64,000 nt of DNA, from positions 1 to 64,000 of the forward strand of contig NZ_JONT01000011.1 of the NCBI RefSeq assembly GCF_000711975.1. Direction: 5' to 3'. Below are positions 8,021-16,550 of this stretch, one piece after another. The notes beneath the pieces are model-generated. The model ran no database searches. It was given only the letters and a program-made list of their open reading frames with translations, and was not told where the DNA came from. Both the position numbers and the translations under genes were made by a program. The number at the start of each line of letters is the position of its first letter. The first letter of the stretch is position 1. Source of the stretch: Desulfofalx alkaliphila DSM 12257 (lineage in GTDB: Bacteria; Bacillota; Desulfotomaculia; Desulfotomaculales; Desulfohalotomaculaceae).

Positions 8021-8055
8021 GTGGTTAGGCCCCAATGACCTAACCACTTCATTTT
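8021..8055 (+). terminator. Terminator after the ligase gene
   Basis: The nine-base arms GTGGTTAGG (8021-8029) and CCTAACCAC (8039-8047) are followed by TTCATTTT. It sits between convergent genes. Confidence 0.75.
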
Positions 8056-8075
8056 CGAGCCTGCGGGCAAAATCA

Positions 8076-8474
8076 TCAGATGGTACAAGAATTGGTTATA
8101 TTCAGCAGTTTCTCTACAATGGGCACATCTGCCGGAGCAAAGTCAAAATCAGTGAGCCGGTCCAGCGTAACCCATTTATATTCATCATGGACCTGTAGTC
8201 TTATGTCTCCGCTTTTCCAGGTGGCCCAGTAGGCCAACAATACAACAATTCCATGTTTATAATGATAGATGCTTCTACCAAAATATTGGCCAACTTCAAT
8301 TTCAATGTTTAGTTCTTCTTTTATTTCTCTGTAAAGACATTCTTCGGGGGTCTCCCCCTGTTCAATTTTTCCGCCGGGAAATTCCCACTTATTTGCCAGT
8401 TTGTCTTTTGAATTTCTTTTGGCAATTAGTATTAAATCATCTTTCTTTATTATCGCTGCTGTTACTTGTGTCAT
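8076..8474 (-). CDS. Nudix hydrolase, MutT / 8-oxo-dGTP diphosphatase type
   Basis: MutT-like Nudix protein of 132 residues. The Nudix box is complete in its metal-binding part: GGKIEQGETPEECLYREI, then KEELNIEI (REIKEE core). The residue after the core EEL is Asn where Gly is common. FPGGKIEQGE and the short length resemble MutT enzymes that clear oxidised dGTP, but substrate specificity cannot be deduced. ATG 8474 follows AAAGGAG. Confidence 0.88.
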   Translation of the reverse strand: MTQVTAAIIKKDDLILIAKRNSKDKLANKWEFPGGKIEQGETPEECLYREIKEELNIEIEVGQYFGRSIYHYKHGIVVLLAYWATWKSGDIRLQVHDEYKWVTLDRLTDFDFAPADVPIVEKLLNITNSCTI

Positions 8475-8642
8475 TTATATTTTCTCCTTTTATACGGCTT
8501 TTAAGTGGCAAACCTGATTTGTTCCGCCGCAACACTATCTTTTGCATCCGCACCTATTCGGCTTGTCCTTTGGGAGGCAGCAACTTTGACTATTAATATT
8601 TCCTTCACTACTCTAAAAATACTTTGATGCTTAGTGGGGCAA

Positions 8643-8663
8643 TAAAAAACTGCCCAAGGCAGT
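8643..8663 (-). terminator. Terminator of the 35-residue peptide gene
   Basis: Minus-strand stem AAAACTGCC with loop TTG and GGCAGTTTT, followed by TTATT. It begins directly after the peptide stop codon. Confidence 0.75.
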
Positions 8664-8664
8664 T

Positions 8665-8772
8665 TTACAGAAAACAAATACAGCAAATTATTAGAATAAT
8701 AAACAGAATTACAAAGGCAAATACAATTGGCCACCACCATATGGGCCATACGCTGGTTTCCACTTTGGACAT
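8665..8772 (-). CDS. 35-residue Trp- and Cys-containing membrane peptide
   Basis: The peptide begins MSKVETSVWPIWWWPIVFAF, continues with a very hydrophobic stretch and ends in ICCICFL. It has one membrane segment with a Trp cluster at one interface and three Cys at the other end. ATG 8772 is preceded by AGGGGG at eight bases, and a terminator follows the stop immediately, so it looks like a complete tiny gene rather than a chance frame. Size and composition recall short sporulation or regulatory membrane peptides, but I do not recognise the family. Confidence 0.6.
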   Translation of the reverse strand: MSKVETSVWPIWWWPIVFAFVILFIILIICCICFL

Positions 8773-8837
8773 CTTGGTTTCCCCCTTTTTTAACAGTATA
8801 TGTAATTTCATCCAACTTTGTTAAACTTTTGGGGTTT

Positions 8838-9020
8838 TCAACGCTTTTTTCTTCTAATAGAAGAAAAAAACACCCAAGATAAAAAATAACACGCTCCTCC
8901 AAATAAACCAGCAAGTAAACCAGCAAAATTAAGTTCATCGGATAATATGTACTGCAAAACAGTAAAAATCGAGGCAAAGGCTATCGCCCCACATAAACCT
9001 TGTTTAATATGGTCTGGCAT
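8838..9020 (-). CDS. 60-residue two-helix membrane protein
   Basis: Small membrane protein with two hydrophobic segments (about residues 8-25 and 32-52), a Gly-rich second helix (AGLLAGLFGGACYFLSW) and a strongly basic C-terminus (RRKKR). ATG 9020 follows AGGGGG at six bases. It lies 66 bases upstream of the 35-residue peptide on the same strand, so the two may be co-transcribed. Function unknown. Confidence 0.65.
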   Translation of the reverse strand: MPDHIKQGLCGAIAFASIFTVLQYILSDELNFAGLLAGLFGGACYFLSWVFFSSIRRKKR

Positions 9021-9105
9021 TTTAAACCCCCTACTAATTCTGTTCCCTTGGCAAAGGTTATTATAAGCAATGGTGTTTTGTCAACCAATACGAGATTTTT
9101 TATGT

Positions 9106-9939
9106 TTATGGGCGCAATTTTGCCAAATCTACCTCTGGTACTAAACCTGCCTGATGAGCCCGGGTTAGCAGTGTTTCTATGGCTTGATAGCCCAGACCTC
9201 CTATATTTTCGGTAAACTCGTTCACATAAAGCTTAATGTGCTGCTGTGCCACCTGGTAGGACATCTCCTGGGCATGGTGCATCACATACTGCCGGGAATC
9301 TTCCGGATTGGCCCAGGCATGTTTAACCGAGGCTCTAATCCAATTGGCAATGGCTGAAAGATCTAAGGTGCGCCGGGCCACAATGGCACCCAGGGGTATT
9401 GGCAGTTTAGTGTCATCCTCCCACCAGCGGCCTAGGTCCACCAACCGGCTAAGGCGGTAATTACGGTAAGTAAAGCGGGCCTCGTGAATGACAAGGCCGG
9501 CATCCACCGCTTTGTCCCGTACCGCAGGCATTATTTCATGAAAGGGCATCACTACAATTTCACCCACTCCCCCCGGAACCTCTTGGGCCACCCACAACCG
9601 AAAGAGTAGGTAAGCAGTCGACCGTTCACTGGGCACCGCCACCCTTTTGTTAGCCAATACCGTCGGGTCAGATATTTTGTCGGCCGTTAAAACCAACGGG
9701 CCACAACCCCTGCCCATTGCACCCCCACAGGGCAACAGTGCGTACCGATCTAACACCCAGGGTAAAGCGGCATAGGAAATCTTCACCACATCCGGCCCCT
9801 TGGATCCCGATGCCAAGGTGTTGGTAATATCGATATCGGCATAGGTAACATCAAGCTGTGGTGCACCCGGTATCAGTTGGTGTACCCAGGCATGAAATAC
9901 AAATGTATCGTTGGGACAGGGTGAAAAGGCTATTTTCAT
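9106..9939 (-). CDS. mqnD: 1,4-dihydroxy-6-naphthoate synthase
   Basis: MqnD, 277 residues. It converts cyclic dehypoxanthinyl futalosine to 1,4-dihydroxy-6-naphthoate in the futalosine pathway to menaquinone. The fold is that of a periplasmic binding protein acting in the cytoplasm. Family features seen: FSPCPNDTFVFHAW at the start, DIDITN, KISYAALPWVL, LLPCGGAMGRGCGPLV, and HEARFTYRNY. The start overlaps the stop of mqnB (ATGA), and a GGAGGTGC box lies inside mqnB. The pair forms a two-gene operon. mqnA, mqnC and mqnE are not in the window. Confidence 0.93.
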   Translation of the reverse strand: MKIAFSPCPNDTFVFHAWVHQLIPGAPQLDVTYADIDITNTLASGSKGPDVVKISYAALPWVLDRYALLPCGGAMGRGCGPLVLTADKISDPTVLANKRVAVPSERSTAYLLFRLWVAQEVPGGVGEIVVMPFHEIMPAVRDKAVDAGLVIHEARFTYRNYRLSRLVDLGRWWEDDTKLPIPLGAIVARRTLDLSAIANWIRASVKHAWANPEDSRQYVMHHAQEMSYQVAQQHIKLYVNEFTENIGGLGYQAIETLLTRAHQAGLVPEVDLAKLRP

Positions 9940-10577
9940 GGCAGCACCTCCAATAACACTGAACAGGCCTTTGTCAGCATTTCTAAAGATTCTTTTATAC
10001 GCCAGGCGCTGCGATCCCTGGGGCCCACCAGGTTTGAGATGGCCCGAATCTCTATGACCGGAATATTTTTGTTATGGGCTGCCAAGGCCACCCCGTAGCC
10101 CTCCATGGCCTCGGCCACGGCACCGGGCACCCGTTCAATGATTTCTGCAGCGCTTTCAGCGGTTCCGGTGACGGTGGACACCGTCAACACCGGGCCGGTG
10201 TTAACCGGCAGTTTGGCCCTCTGCAGCCCTTGACTGACTTGTTTAGCCACAGCGGCATCCACGGCAATGCGGCTTGAACCAAAACCCAGTTGGTCTATAC
10301 TGCAAAAGCCCTGGGGGGTCTCTGCCCCTAAATCGGCGGCCACAATTTCGCTGGCAACCGCCAGCGAACCCACCTCAGCCCGGCCTGAAAAGCCGCCGCC
10401 AATGCCGGCACTGACCACCAGGCGGTATTGTTTTGCGGCCAGCTGGCTGGCAGTGGCTGCAGCAGCAGCCGCCGGGCCAACCCCAGACACCGCCACATCA
10501 AAGTTTTCATCATTGTTTAGCCCCTGCAGCACCGCATCTCTCTCCACCGGCACAGCGGTGACAATAAGTATACTCAT
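9936..10577 (-). CDS. mqnB: Futalosine hydrolase
   Basis: Nucleoside phosphorylase-family hydrolase of 213 residues. It removes hypoxanthine from futalosine in menaquinone synthesis. Seen: ILIVTAVPVERDAV, the glycine-rich SGVGPAAAAAAT, VVSAGIGGGF, and the AVAEAMEGYGVALAA substrate-binding segment that ends with an acidic IEIRAISNLVG. The family also includes MTA/SAH nucleosidase, but the direct coupling to mqnD makes futalosine hydrolase by far the best call. ATG 10577 follows AGGGGG. The region is richer in GC than the first 7 kb. Confidence 0.92.
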   Translation of the reverse strand: MSILIVTAVPVERDAVLQGLNNDENFDVAVSGVGPAAAAAATASQLAAKQYRLVVSAGIGGGFSGRAEVGSLAVASEIVAADLGAETPQGFCSIDQLGFGSSRIAVDAAVAKQVSQGLQRAKLPVNTGPVLTVSTVTGTAESAAEIIERVPGAVAEAMEGYGVALAAHNKNIPVIEIRAISNLVGPRDRSAWRIKESLEMLTKACSVLLEVLP

Positions 10578-10610
10578 CTTTCGCGCCCCCTCAATTCCAC
10601 AGCCGCAATA

Positions 10611-11774
10611 CTACTGTTTATTAAAGGTCACCTTAATATTTATTATCTCTGCCTTAGTACCAAGCCTAATCACCGGACCCCAGGTGTTGACACCGGAGGT
10701 CACAATCACATGTAGCTTATCTTTTATTAAATGGCCCCTGTCTATTTCAAACATCCTTTGGGTTATCAGATGATTGGGAAATAGCTGACCCCCATGGGTA
10801 TGTCCGGATAAATGTAAGTCCACACCGTTTTCCTGGGACTCCTTTAAAAATAAAGGCTGGTGGTCTATTAAAATAATTGGTAGTTTTTTATCAAAATCCT
10901 TCATCAAAGAGCTTAAATTCTTCCGCCCCGCACCATGCATTTGCCCCACCGTCAGATCATCCCTGCCCACAATGTAAAAACTATCCTGCACTTTGACGTA
11001 CTCATCCCGCAGCATTTTTACATTGCCGCCTTCAATGGCTGACATAAGGTCATTTATGTCAGCGCTGTTATAGTATTCATGGTTGCCCGGCACACCGTAA
11101 ACCCCGTATTTAGATTGTATCTTTTGCAGGGTCTTGTCCATTTGCTGCTCTTTAAAATAGTTAAGGTCGGTGTCGACAAGGTCGCCTGCCAAAAGTACCA
11201 GATCCGGTTCACTTTCATTTATTTTCGCAACTATTTTCTCCAGTCGCCTCTTATTATTGATATGGTCTAGGTGCAGGTCGGCAACTAAAACTATCTTCAG
11301 TTCCTCAAAATTGCCTGCTTCTTTATTAATTACCACATCATAGGGCACCCTTTCAATATTTCTGGCGTTCCAAAGACCGCAGGCAAGCAGCAAGCCAAGC
11401 ACAATTAACAGGCCGACAGTTACCCCGTGGGGGTTTTGTAAGGCCGGCGGCAAAAAGTTAAAGTACGAGTTCAGTAATTTAATCAACAATATGCCTAATA
11501 GAAGCAAAGATAAATAAAAGAGTATTGATAACCAGAAACCGCCAACCCAACTTAATAGGCTGTTGATGCCATGGGGCAAATACCTATTAAGCAGTTTAAG
11601 TAAAATATAGGACCAGGCCACAAACCAAAAAAGCAACCAAAATACTTTCTCATTTAGATGTGGAATGTAGCTAAATAAATATTCCCAACAGGTTCTTCCG
11701 ATAAAGTAGTTAATAACACCGTAAACTATAAAAACGCCTACTATAATAAGGTTTGTCAAAAGGGTATTATTCAT
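10611..11774 (-). CDS. Membrane-anchored calcineurin-like phosphoesterase (YkuE/YaeI type)
   Basis: Protein of 387 residues with four or five N-terminal membrane segments (about 5-150) and a C-terminal metallophosphoesterase domain. Motifs in order: VADLHLDH, AGDLVDTD, GVPGNHEYY, ILIDHQPL and LSGHTHGGQLFP, which together supply the two-metal site. Members of this group act on membrane-linked or extracellular phosphodiesters, and some on UDP-sugar lipids. The substrate here is unknown. ATG 11774 has an AGAGG box. It lies 33 bases upstream of mqnB on the same strand and could be in the same transcript. Confidence 0.85.
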   Translation of the reverse strand: MNNTLLTNLIIVGVFIVYGVINYFIGRTCWEYLFSYIPHLNEKVFWLLFWFVAWSYILLKLLNRYLPHGINSLLSWVGGFWLSILFYLSLLLLGILLIKLLNSYFNFLPPALQNPHGVTVGLLIVLGLLLACGLWNARNIERVPYDVVINKEAGNFEELKIVLVADLHLDHINNKRRLEKIVAKINESEPDLVLLAGDLVDTDLNYFKEQQMDKTLQKIQSKYGVYGVPGNHEYYNSADINDLMSAIEGGNVKMLRDEYVKVQDSFYIVGRDDLTVGQMHGAGRKNLSSLMKDFDKKLPIILIDHQPLFLKESQENGVDLHLSGHTHGGQLFPNHLITQRMFEIDRGHLIKDKLHVIVTSGVNTWGPVIRLGTKAEIINIKVTFNKQ

Positions 11775-11969
11775 TTCTTACCTCTTATTAATAAATTGCC
11801 GTGAAAGATCAACAATAATATAATACACTAATTTTTCCAACAATGTATAGGGTTAAATCACCCCTTGTGAACACAAATCTGCCAACTGGCACTTATTGCG
11901 ATCCTGTGTTAACATTAAGATTGGCTTTATTTTTATAAGTTTTATTTTTATGGAAGGAAGTTGTACCGG

Positions 11970-12593
11970 ATGAAACGCAGCTTTATCTTTTATGTGGTGG
12001 GAATTATCCTTTTAACCTTGGGTATCGTATTAACCATTCAGGCAGATCTGGGCACTTCACCCTTTGATGCTTTGCTGGTGGGCTTGTTTATCACCCTTGG
12101 TTTTACAATAGGCAGTTGGGAAATAATTGTGGGCCTCACCATGGTGATATTTAATGCCATTGCCATGCGTAAAGGTCTGGAATACTGGGCCCTGGTGACC
12201 TCCTTAATTACCGGTGCAGGCATTGATTTGTGGATGTTTTTGTTGGGTGGGCTAATTCAACCGGGCACCTTAATTATGCAGGTGGTCTGCTTTGGGGCCG
12301 GTATGGTAATCTCCGGTCTGGGCATAGCCATTTACCTGCATTCTGACTTTGCCCCCAACCCCATAGATCGCACCATGCTGGTAGTTAGTAAGTTAACTAA
12401 TTTTAACCTGGGTATTTCCCGGGCCCTAATTAACATAGTGCTGGTTATCCTTGCCTTTTTATTTGCCGGGCCCATAGGCATTGGCACACTGGTGGTGGCG
12501 GTATTCAGCGGCTACATTATTAAGTTCTTCATACCTTACATCGATCGGATTGAGGGGCACTTTACAAAAAAAGAAGAGTGCACCTCTTCTTGA
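11970..12593 (+). CDS. YczE/YitT-family membrane protein
   Basis: Integral membrane protein of 207 residues with about five or six helices. The family marker is the early LTIQADLGTSPFDALLVGL and the later HSDFAPNPIDRTML. YczE in Bacillus is linked to surfactin production, but the molecular role of the family is unknown. ATG 11970 is nine bases after GGAAGG. A TTG at 11961 would abut the ribosome site and was rejected. The last codons form a self-complementary stretch (12571-12592), and a GC-rich hairpin follows. Confidence 0.8.
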   Translation: MKRSFIFYVVGIILLTLGIVLTIQADLGTSPFDALLVGLFITLGFTIGSWEIIVGLTMVIFNAIAMRKGLEYWALVTSLITGAGIDLWMFLLGGLIQPGTLIMQVVCFGAGMVISGLGIAIYLHSDFAPNPIDRTMLVVSKLTNFNLGISRALINIVLVILAFLFAGPIGIGTLVVAVFSGYIIKFFIPYIDRIEGHFTKKEECTSS

Positions 12594-12612
12594 TATCCGT
12601 AAAATTGACATG

Positions 12613-12638
12613 CCGGGGGACGCAGTCACCGCCCCCGG
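12613..12638. terminator. GC-rich hairpin between convergent genes
   Basis: The arms CCGGGGG (12613-12619) and CCCCCGG (12632-12638) form a stem without a good T run on either side. It is probably a termination structure shared by yczE and the methylase. Confidence 0.45.
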
Positions 12639-12651
12639 TAAACACCTAAAA

Positions 12652-14004
12652 CTATTTTATCCTATACACCCGAAAGCCGTAATCTATGTCGGCACCTGTT
12701 TCTTCCCTTATCTTTTGGGCCGCCCTTCTTATTCTTTCTTTTCCTATTTCACAAATATTGGTGTAGCCGTTTTTATAGGCCACTGTATGCGCGCCGCATT
12801 TTTCCGGCAATTGCACCATGATATATTTTCGGCTGCCGCCGTCCAAGGCATTTAGCAGCATCACTGCGTGGGCGGCGGTGGCAGAGCCTGAAAAGAAATC
12901 AAGTAACCATAAATTTTTATCTCTCACAGAGGCTATAAGCTTGGTAATTAGCTTTACCGGTTTGGGGTAATCCATTAAACCCTGGACCTGGAACAGTATT
13001 CGCTGTTCTTCATCGGCATCTTCGTTGGAACCCCACCCCGAGGCAAATAAATTGTCCAGGTTAATATCTTGGTGGCTCATTTCCTCATCACTGCCCACCC
13101 TGGGCAGCAAGTCCTTGAGCTGTTTTTGCCGGGGCTTATTGACTATTCGGCGAATGTAGAGATCCCTGGTGATATAAAGCTCATTTTTTTGGGCAAATTG
13201 CTCCATTAAAGACTGTGTATAGCGCCAGTTGCCTTCAATAAGCACATCTTCAGCCAGTTTGCCGTCTTTAATTACTAAATCAGAATGCAGCACAATGCTC
13301 ATGGTGGTATCAGAAATTACCGTTCCTGTGGGCAGGAAATAGTTTTTTTCTTTATACTTGCTGGCTATCCCCTTTGGTATTTTGCGTATTTCCCTTTTGT
13401 TCTGGGCATTGATGCAGGGATAGGTTTCCGGTCTTTTATTAATTTCACCGATTAAGCCTTCAAACCGCCCCTTATTTTTACAGTAAACCAGCAGGTATTC
13501 TTTAACATTGGTAATGCTTTTACGTAAGAAGGAGCCTTTTTTCTTCTTTTCCCACACTAAAATAGCGACAAAGTTTTCTTCCTTAAATATTTCATCGCAG
13601 ATAATTTTTAAGTTGGCAATTTCGTTGTCGTCGATACTGATAAAAATAACACCGTCTTCGGTCAGCAGCTGCCGGGCCAATATAAGTCTGGGATAGATTA
13701 AATTGAGCCAGTGGCTGTGGTTATCCCTTTGCTGTTTAAAGTTGTTTTTATACACAAAGTCCTTAACATTGTTATAGGGGGGGTCGATGTAAATGCACTT
13801 TATTTTGTTGGCATAGGACTGCCGCAATAGCTTTAGTGCCTCAAGGTTGTCTCCTTCAATGTAAAGGTTTTCGGTGGTGGCCCAATGGCTGCTGTCCTCC
13901 TTTACCGGATACATCTTCTTACCTGTGGGGCTGTGTGCCGCCAGTAAGGCCTCTTCTTTACCGGGCCAGATTAGTTGGTAACTTGCTTCATTTCCTTTAT
14001 TCAT
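12652..14004 (-). CDS. Solitary type III Mod-like adenine methyltransferase
   Basis: Beta-class N6-adenine DNA methyltransferase of 450 residues. The catalytic motif IDPPYNNV (near residue 78) comes first, the SAM motif LDFFSGSATAAHAV comes near residue 365, and a target-recognition region lies between them. This is the motif order of type III Mod subunits. The N-terminus (YIEGDNLEALKLL) is also Mod-like, but the protein is shorter than many Mod proteins. ATG 14004 follows AAAGGGG. An ATG six codons upstream lacks spacing. No Res helicase-nuclease gene is adjacent: the next gene downstream is convergent and the next upstream is an ABC ATPase. It is therefore an orphan methylase, or the survivor of a lost type III system. 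Confidence 0.85.
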   Translation of the reverse strand: MNKGNEASYQLIWPGKEEALLAAHSPTGKKMYPVKEDSSHWATTENLYIEGDNLEALKLLRQSYANKIKCIYIDPPYNNVKDFVYKNNFKQQRDNHSHWLNLIYPRLILARQLLTEDGVIFISIDDNEIANLKIICDEIFKEENFVAILVWEKKKKGSFLRKSITNVKEYLLVYCKNKGRFEGLIGEINKRPETYPCINAQNKREIRKIPKGIASKYKEKNYFLPTGTVISDTTMSIVLHSDLVIKDGKLAEDVLIEGNWRYTQSLMEQFAQKNELYITRDLYIRRIVNKPRQKQLKDLLPRVGSDEEMSHQDINLDNLFASGWGSNEDADEEQRILFQVQGLMDYPKPVKLITKLIASVRDKNLWLLDFFSGSATAAHAVMLLNALDGGSRKYIMVQLPEKCGAHTVAYKNGYTNICEIGKERIRRAAQKIREETGADIDYGFRVYRIK

Positions 14005-14041
14005 AATTTCCCCTTTATGCAATCAGTAATTGTAAAATCTA

Positions 14042-15700
14042 TTAAACAAATAACCGGGCAGCACTTTGTAACAGCTGTTTGGTATATGCCCTTTGGGGCT
14101 TAGAGGTGATATCTGCCGCCCTGCCCTCTTCTACTATTTTACCTTGGTGCATCACTGCAATGCGGTCGCTGACCTTTCTGGCCAGGGCCAAGTCGTGGGT
14201 GATAAAGAGTATGGCCAAGCCGTACTTTTCTTGTAAACTGAGCAGTAACTTTAACACCTTAGCCTGTACACTGGCATCCAATGCCGAGGTAGGTTCATCG
14301 GCTATTAACATTTTGGGCTTGACAGCCAGGGCCCGGGCAATGGTCAGCCGCTGTATTTCGCCACCGCTTAAATGGTGGGGGTAGGTATGTAAAAACTCTT
14401 CTTCTGTGGGCAGTTCCACCTCTTGTAAACACTGTTTTACCCGGGCCAGCCGTTCCGGGGCAGTGCCCACCTTCTGCACATCCAAGGGCTCCCTTACCGC
14501 ATCAACCACCATACTGCGGTGATTGATGGCATCCAGGGGGTGCTGAAAAATCATTTGTACCCTCTGATAAAATCCCCGGTCCCTTTTCTTTATTTCTTCA
14601 CCCTCTAACAAAATCCGGCCCCGGTTGGGTTTTTCCAAGCCCATTACCGTGTATGCCAGGGTGCTTTTACCGGAGCCGCTGGCACCCACCAAGCCCAGTG
14701 TTTCCCCTTCGTATAAGGTTAAGTCCACACCATTTAGTGCCGCAACTCTACCATAGTGTTTTGTTAATCCCTGCACCTGCAGCAAGGGAACCACACCGCC
14801 CCGGTGGCAGGCCAGCATACCCTTACCCACCGGCACCAGCGGGGGTATTTCCGTGAAACAAGGGGCCACCGTCTGGGTGCAGCGGTTGCTAAAACAACAG
14901 CCCCCTGTTTCTTTTATCATTTGCCCTTTAATGCCCACCAGATCCTTTGTGGTATCCATATTGGGATAGCAGCGTATCAAACCCCGTGTGTAGGGGTGCC
15001 TGGGCTCTTTAAACACAAGCTCTGCCGGCCCTGCCTCCACTATGACACCGTTATAGAGCACCAGCACCCAATGGGCCACCATGGCAGCGGCAGAAAGATC
15101 ATGGGTAACCAGCAAGAAAGATTTTTTACCCTTCAAACGGCACAGCTGGGCCAGTATTTGCCCTTTGGTCACTGCATCCAGCGAGGCGGTGGGTTCATCC
15201 ATTATCACCAGCCGGGGCTTGTTGGCCAGGGCCATGGCAAGGCTGACCCGCTGTTTTTCCCCGCCGCTCAACATATGTGGGTAATGCCGGTGTTTATCTT
15301 CGTCTAATCCGGCCTCAATAAGCAGCCGCCGGGCATGTAAAAAGGCCTCATCCCGCATCATTAGCCGGTGGGCTATCACCGGTTCAGCCACCTGGTCAAT
15401 GACCGGCAGCACCGGGTTTAGGGAATTCCACATATTTTGAAAGACAAATGATATTTTATTCCAGCGCAACTGCCGCATCTCTTGTTCACTGAGGGATAAT
15501 ATATTTTGACCGTTAAACAGTATTTGGCCCGTCACCTGTGCCCCTTCGGTTAAGCGGCCAATGGCCAAGGCCAAGGACGTTTTACCGGCACCGGATTCGC
15601 CAATCACCGCAACTGCCTGGCCCGGTGCAATGTTAAAACTGATCTTATTTAGTACCTGTTTTTTGTGATAACGCAGTGATAAATCTTTTACCTGCAGCAT
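14042..15700 (-). CDS. ABC importer, fused double ATPase (peptide/nickel type)
   Basis: Two complete ATP-binding cassettes in one 552-residue chain, equivalent to OppD/DppD and OppF/DppF fused. Domain 1 (about 1-265) has Walker A GESGAGKTSL, signature LSGGEKQR and Walker B LVIMDEPTAS. It is followed by the Cys-rich oligopeptide-transporter tail (CCFSNRCTQ). Domain 2 (about 300-552) has Walker A GASGSGKSTL, signature LSGGEIQRL and LIADEPTSA. ATG 15700 starts two bases after the stop of the upstream permease. The TGC-containing extension upstream lies within the permease gene and is rejected. It is the last gene of a four-gene operon. The substrate is not evident. Confidence 0.9.
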   Translation of the reverse strand: MLQVKDLSLRYHKKQVLNKISFNIAPGQAVAVIGESGAGKTSLALAIGRLTEGAQVTGQILFNGQNILSLSEQEMRQLRWNKISFVFQNMWNSLNPVLPVIDQVAEPVIAHRLMMRDEAFLHARRLLIEAGLDEDKHRHYPHMLSGGEKQRVSLAMALANKPRLVIMDEPTASLDAVTKGQILAQLCRLKGKKSFLLVTHDLSAAAMVAHWVLVLYNGVIVEAGPAELVFKEPRHPYTRGLIRCYPNMDTTKDLVGIKGQMIKETGGCCFSNRCTQTVAPCFTEIPPLVPVGKGMLACHRGGVVPLLQVQGLTKHYGRVAALNGVDLTLYEGETLGLVGASGSGKSTLAYTVMGLEKPNRGRILLEGEEIKKRDRGFYQRVQMIFQHPLDAINHRSMVVDAVREPLDVQKVGTAPERLARVKQCLQEVELPTEEEFLHTYPHHLSGGEIQRLTIARALAVKPKMLIADEPTSALDASVQAKVLKLLLSLQEKYGLAILFITHDLALARKVSDRIAVMHQGKIVEEGRAADITSKPQRAYTKQLLQSAARLFV

Positions 15701-15701
15701 G

Positions 15702-16550
15702 TTATACTTCACGCCCCTGCACACCTAAAGGACGGTCCAATACCGCTTCCATCCCGTAGGCAAGATATGTAATGGCCAACACGGTAACAGAAAGGGCGGC
15801 ACAGGCAGGCAGCAGCCACCACTTCCAAACACCTAAATAACTAAAGTTCACAGCCTGGTAAATAATGCTCCCCCAGCTGATTAAGCCCGGGGATGTGATG
15901 CCTAAAAAAGACAGGCCGGCCTCGGTAAGAACGGCCCGTCTGGCCCCTTGAATAAAGCCCGCCGCCGCCACCGGTCCCAAATCGGGCAAAAGGTGTTTAA
16001 TAAATACCGCCAAAGGGCCGGAGCCAAAGGTATAGGCCGCATAAACATGGGTACGCTCCTTTAGGGTGAGCACCTGGGCGCGTACTATTCTGGCCCCGGC
16101 AGGCCAGCCCACCGCCACCAGCAGCAAAATTAATGAGGGTATGCCCGGCCTTAAGTAGGCAGCGGCCAAGATTATAATCAGCACCGGGGGAATAGACAGC
16201 ATGGCATCGGTGATGCGCATAAACACAGTATCACACCGGCCCCCCACCATGGCAGTGGCACTGCCCAGTACAAGCGCCGTCAGGGTTGATAGCAGCGCCA
16301 CCCCAAAGGCCACCGCCATGGAGGTGCGCGCCCCGTAAACAAGCTGACTAAAGATATCCTGGCCCACATCGTTGGTGCCCAGCCAGTGCCGCTCACAAGG
16401 AGCCTGCAGCACATGGCCGGAATATTGCCAAGGGTCATGGGGCACCAGGTGGGGGCCCAGCAATGCCGCCAAGAGCACCGTCCCCAACAGTGCCATCCCC
16501 AGCCGGGCGGCCTTGTTATTGATAAATAATTTTAGGTAATTAAGGTGCAT
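15702..16550 (-). CDS. ABC importer permease, DppC/NikC type
   Basis: Inner-membrane permease of 282 residues with about six helices and the BPD_transp_1 EAA loop (AAGFIQGARRAVLTEAGLSF). The N-terminal segment resembles DppC (LLGPHLVPHDPW, LGTNDVGQDIFSQL). The ATG at 16550 is six bases after GAGGG. A TTG two codons upstream abuts the box. The start overlaps the end of the DppB-type gene by 11 bases, and the ATPase begins two bases after its stop. Confidence 0.9.
   Translation of the reverse strand: MHLNYLKLFINNKAARLGMALLGTVLLAALLGPHLVPHDPWQYSGHVLQAPCERHWLGTNDVGQDIFSQLVYGARTSMAVAFGVALLSTLTALVLGSATAMVGGRCDTVFMRITDAMLSIPPVLIIILAAAYLRPGIPSLILLLVAVGWPAGARIVRAQVLTLKERTHVYAAYTFGSGPLAVFIKHLLPDLGPVAAAGFIQGARRAVLTEAGLSFLGITSPGLISWGSIIYQAVNFSYLGVWKWWLLPACAALSVTVLAITYLAYGMEAVLDRPLGVQGREV

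Noticed and set aside
8501-8977. Minus-strand open frame of 158 codons
   Set aside because: It runs across two small genes that have good ribosome sites in another frame, has no ribosome site of its own, and its sequence looks non-protein-like.
10267-10773. Plus-strand frame opposite mqnB
   Set aside because: It is an antisense shadow of a clear mqnB gene and lacks a ribosome site.
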